From contig JAJYMF010000271.1 of the NCBI GenBank assembly GCA_021787175.1, positions 1 to 7,342 on the forward strand: a stretch of 7,342 nucleotides of DNA, read 5' to 3'. Origin of the DNA: Pseudomonadota bacterium (GTDB lineage: Bacteria; Pseudomonadota; Gammaproteobacteria; Xanthomonadales; Rhodanobacteraceae). Below are positions 6,010-7,342 of the stretch, piece by piece (position 1 is the first letter of the stretch; every line of letters starts with the position of its first letter). The notes under the pieces are model-generated. The model was given only the letters and a program-made list of their open reading frames with translations. It was not told the origin of the DNA and did not search any database. The translations under genes were made by a program, and so were the position numbers.

Positions 6010-6767
6010 CAGCCGGCCTCCATCGATGCGGGCAGCGGGTCGGGCAGCGACAGGCGCTGCCCCGGCACCAGCACGCGCGCACCGCGCGCCAGCAGTGCTG
6101 CGCCTTCCGCGGCACTGCCGTAGTGATAAAGCCACAGCCGTTCGCGCAGCGCCGGCGGATATTCGCGCTCGATGTCGTCCAGGCCGGTATGCGACGGGTT
6201 GCCGATCAGCCCCGCGTCGTGCGCCACCGGCTCGCCCTGCGCGGCATGGGCGGCCAGCGCTTCGGGGATCGGTCGGGTATCGCCGGTCCACGCCAACGCG
6301 CCGCGCAGCACCAGGCCGAAGGAAGTGCCGGGCCGGTGGTGCCGCGTCGGCATCAGGTCGAACCACAGGCCATCGAGCCAGAAGCCGCGCGTGCACGGCA
6401 GCAGCCGGAACGCTTCCCAGAAATTGGCCCCGCCCTCGGCCAGCACGCCGGGATAGTCGGCGACGCGCCCCTGCAGCAGCGGTACCAGCGCGGCGTGCAC
6501 GAACACCCGCGTGCGCCCGCGCCAGGAGACATCGAACCACAACCGGCAGAACAGCCCCTCGATGCCGCCGACATGGTCCATATGCAGGTGCGTGATATAC
6601 AACGCTGTCGGCGGCTCGCCGTAGGCATCCTGATAGCGGCCGAGGGTATCGGGTCCGCAATCGATCAGCAGCAGCGGGCGCCCGTCGCGCTCGATCACCG
6701 CGGCGGACGCGCCCAGTTCGCGCGCGCTGGCGGAGCCCGTGCCCAGCACATGCAGGGCGAAACTCAT
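6009..6767 (-). CDS. metallo-beta-lactamase-fold hydrolase, ribonuclease Z-like, unknown substrate
   Basis: This is a 252-residue soluble protein of the MBL superfamily. The metal-binding motif THLHMDHVGG lies at 59-68 (His60, His62, Asp64, His65). Further candidate ligands are His143 or His144 in RHHRPGTSFG, Asp163 in WTGDTRPIPE, His193 in NPSHTG and His215 in LYHYG. The opening LHVLGTGSASARELGAS and LLLIDCGPDT are typical first strands of the fold. No signal peptide or membrane segment is seen. The order of motifs resembles the RNase Z/ElaC branch, but the protein is shorter than RNase Z and I see no clear tRNA-binding exosite, so the substrate is unknown. The start at 6767 overlaps the upstream kinase stop as ATGA, and the stop overlaps the moaA start, placing it in one coupled unit with both. 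Confidence 0.85.
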   Translation of the reverse strand: MSFALHVLGTGSASARELGASAAVIERDGRPLLLIDCGPDTLGRYQDAYGEPPTALYITHLHMDHVGGIEGLFCRLWFDVSWRGRTRVFVHAALVPLLQGRVADYPGVLAEGGANFWEAFRLLPCTRGFWLDGLWFDLMPTRHHRPGTSFGLVLRGALAWTGDTRPIPEALAAHAAQGEPVAHDAGLIGNPSHTGLDDIEREYPPALRERLWLYHYGSAAEGAALLARGARVLVPGQRLSLPDPLPASMEAG

Positions 6768-7342
6768 GCGCCGGCGATCCCGGCGGCATAGGCCGCCAGC
6801 AGCGGCACCCACATCTCGCGCTCGAAGCAGTCGCCGACGCCGATCTTCAGCAGCGAACGCTTCAGACGCGCGAGGTTGGCCATTTGCCATCCGCGCGCGG
6901 GACGACGCAAACGGCCGCGGTCGAAATCGAGCAGATGCATGCCGTCGTCGGACCACACGATGTTGTGCGCATTGAGATCGGCATGGTACACGCCGGCCGC
7001 GTGGAAGCGCGCCAGCAGCGCGCCCACCGCGGCAAAATCGTCGCGCGTAGCCCGGCCTGTGCGTGCGCGCTCGGCGAGCGTCTCGGCGGCCGGCAGCTCG
7101 CGGGTCAGCAGATCGGCCGTATAGCGGCCCGTGCCGCGTCGCCGGCACTGCGCGGCAACCGGCATCGGCACCGGCAGTCCTCGCGCACGCAGCGCCGCCA
7201 GCAGGCGGAATTCGCGAAATCCGCGCGAGCGTTCGAGCCCCAGCCACAGATAGCGATCGCCGAGCAGCCGCGCCAGTGCACCGCCGCGCCGGAAATGGCG
7301 CAGCACCAGCGGCCCGGCGGGCGTATCCAGGAATCCGATCGC
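6764..7342 (-). CDS. kdkA: 3-deoxy-D-manno-octulosonic acid kinase KdkA-like (C-terminal 192 residues, 5' end missing)
   Basis: KdkA phosphorylates the 4-OH of Kdo on Kdo-lipid A at the inner face of the inner membrane, in species with a single phosphorylated Kdo. The visible part begins TPAGPLVLRHFRRGGALARL, typical of the KdkA N-lobe. It carries the kinase catalytic loop GVYHADLNAHNI (Asp near fragment residue 122) and the metal-binding LLDFDRGR (Asp near 139), the pattern of the Kdo/WaaP kinase family. The frame remains open to the window edge, so the start lies beyond 7342; the internal GTG at 7306 is not the start because homology runs through it. The stop overlaps the next ATG as ATGA. 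A WaaP-type heptose kinase is less likely given the GVYHADLNAHN form. Confidence 0.87.
   Translation of the reverse strand, partial: AIGFLDTPAGPLVLRHFRRGGALARLLGDRYLWLGLERSRGFREFRLLAALRARGLPVPMPVAAQCRRRGTGRYTADLLTRELPAAETLAERARTGRATRDDFAAVGALLARFHAAGVYHADLNAHNIVWSDDGMHLLDFDRGRLRRPARGWQMANLARLKRSLLKIGVGDCFEREMWVPLLAAYAAGIAGA

Noticed and set aside
4966..6789. A possible hydrolase-MoaA fusion (607-codon open frame)
   Set aside because: The MoaA frame upstream of 6009 is not the hydrolase frame; the hydrolase is read in another frame and ends at the TGA overlapping the moaA ATG. They are two genes.

Overview
All annotated genes in this window lie on the minus strand, so transcription runs from high to low coordinates. 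The strongly GC-rich sequence, the gene order (tRNA cluster, then tig, clpP, clpX) and a KdkA-type Kdo kinase point to a gammaproteobacterium, most likely of the Xanthomonadales/Lysobacterales. That placement is an inference from layout and protein sequence, not a database match.

Upper end (7342 to 4966): a KdkA-like LPS-core kinase (5' end cut off by the window), a ribonuclease-Z-like metallo-beta-lactamase-fold hydrolase of unknown substrate, and moaA. Each junction overlaps by 4 or 1 bases (ATGA, TGATG), so these three genes look like one translationally coupled operon.

4965 to 4635: a 331-bp gap without a credible gene. It holds two identical 38-bp repeats, each with a 10-bp hairpin, and two further strong hairpins. 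This looks like a small cluster of REP-type dispersed palindromes placed inside the moa locus.

4634 to 3470: moaC, moaD and moaE, again joined by ATGA overlaps. With moaA they supply the GTP-to-molybdopterin steps: MoaA and MoaC make cyclic pyranopterin monophosphate, then the MoaD/MoaE synthase adds the dithiolene sulfurs. No moeA, mogA/moaB or mobA is in the window.

3469 to 2683: a 238-bp spacer with one modest hairpin and a weak tRNA promoter candidate, then five tRNA genes in transcription order Pro(UGG), Arg(UCU), His(GUG), Lys(CUU), Leu(UAG). The tRNA-Leu 3' end is 49 bp from the tig start and I see no terminator between them.

2682 to 1: tig (trigger factor), clpP and the first 186 codons of clpX form the usual protein-folding and proteolysis block. 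A 60-bp mini-element with IS5-like ends sits between tig and clpP, directly against the tig stop codon. Most of the window is conserved housekeeping DNA. The unusual parts are the two intergenic repeat structures, the tRNA-Arg gene without an encoded CCA end, and the uncharacterised hydrolase coupled to kdkA and moaA. I did not find a convincing new defence or mobile system.
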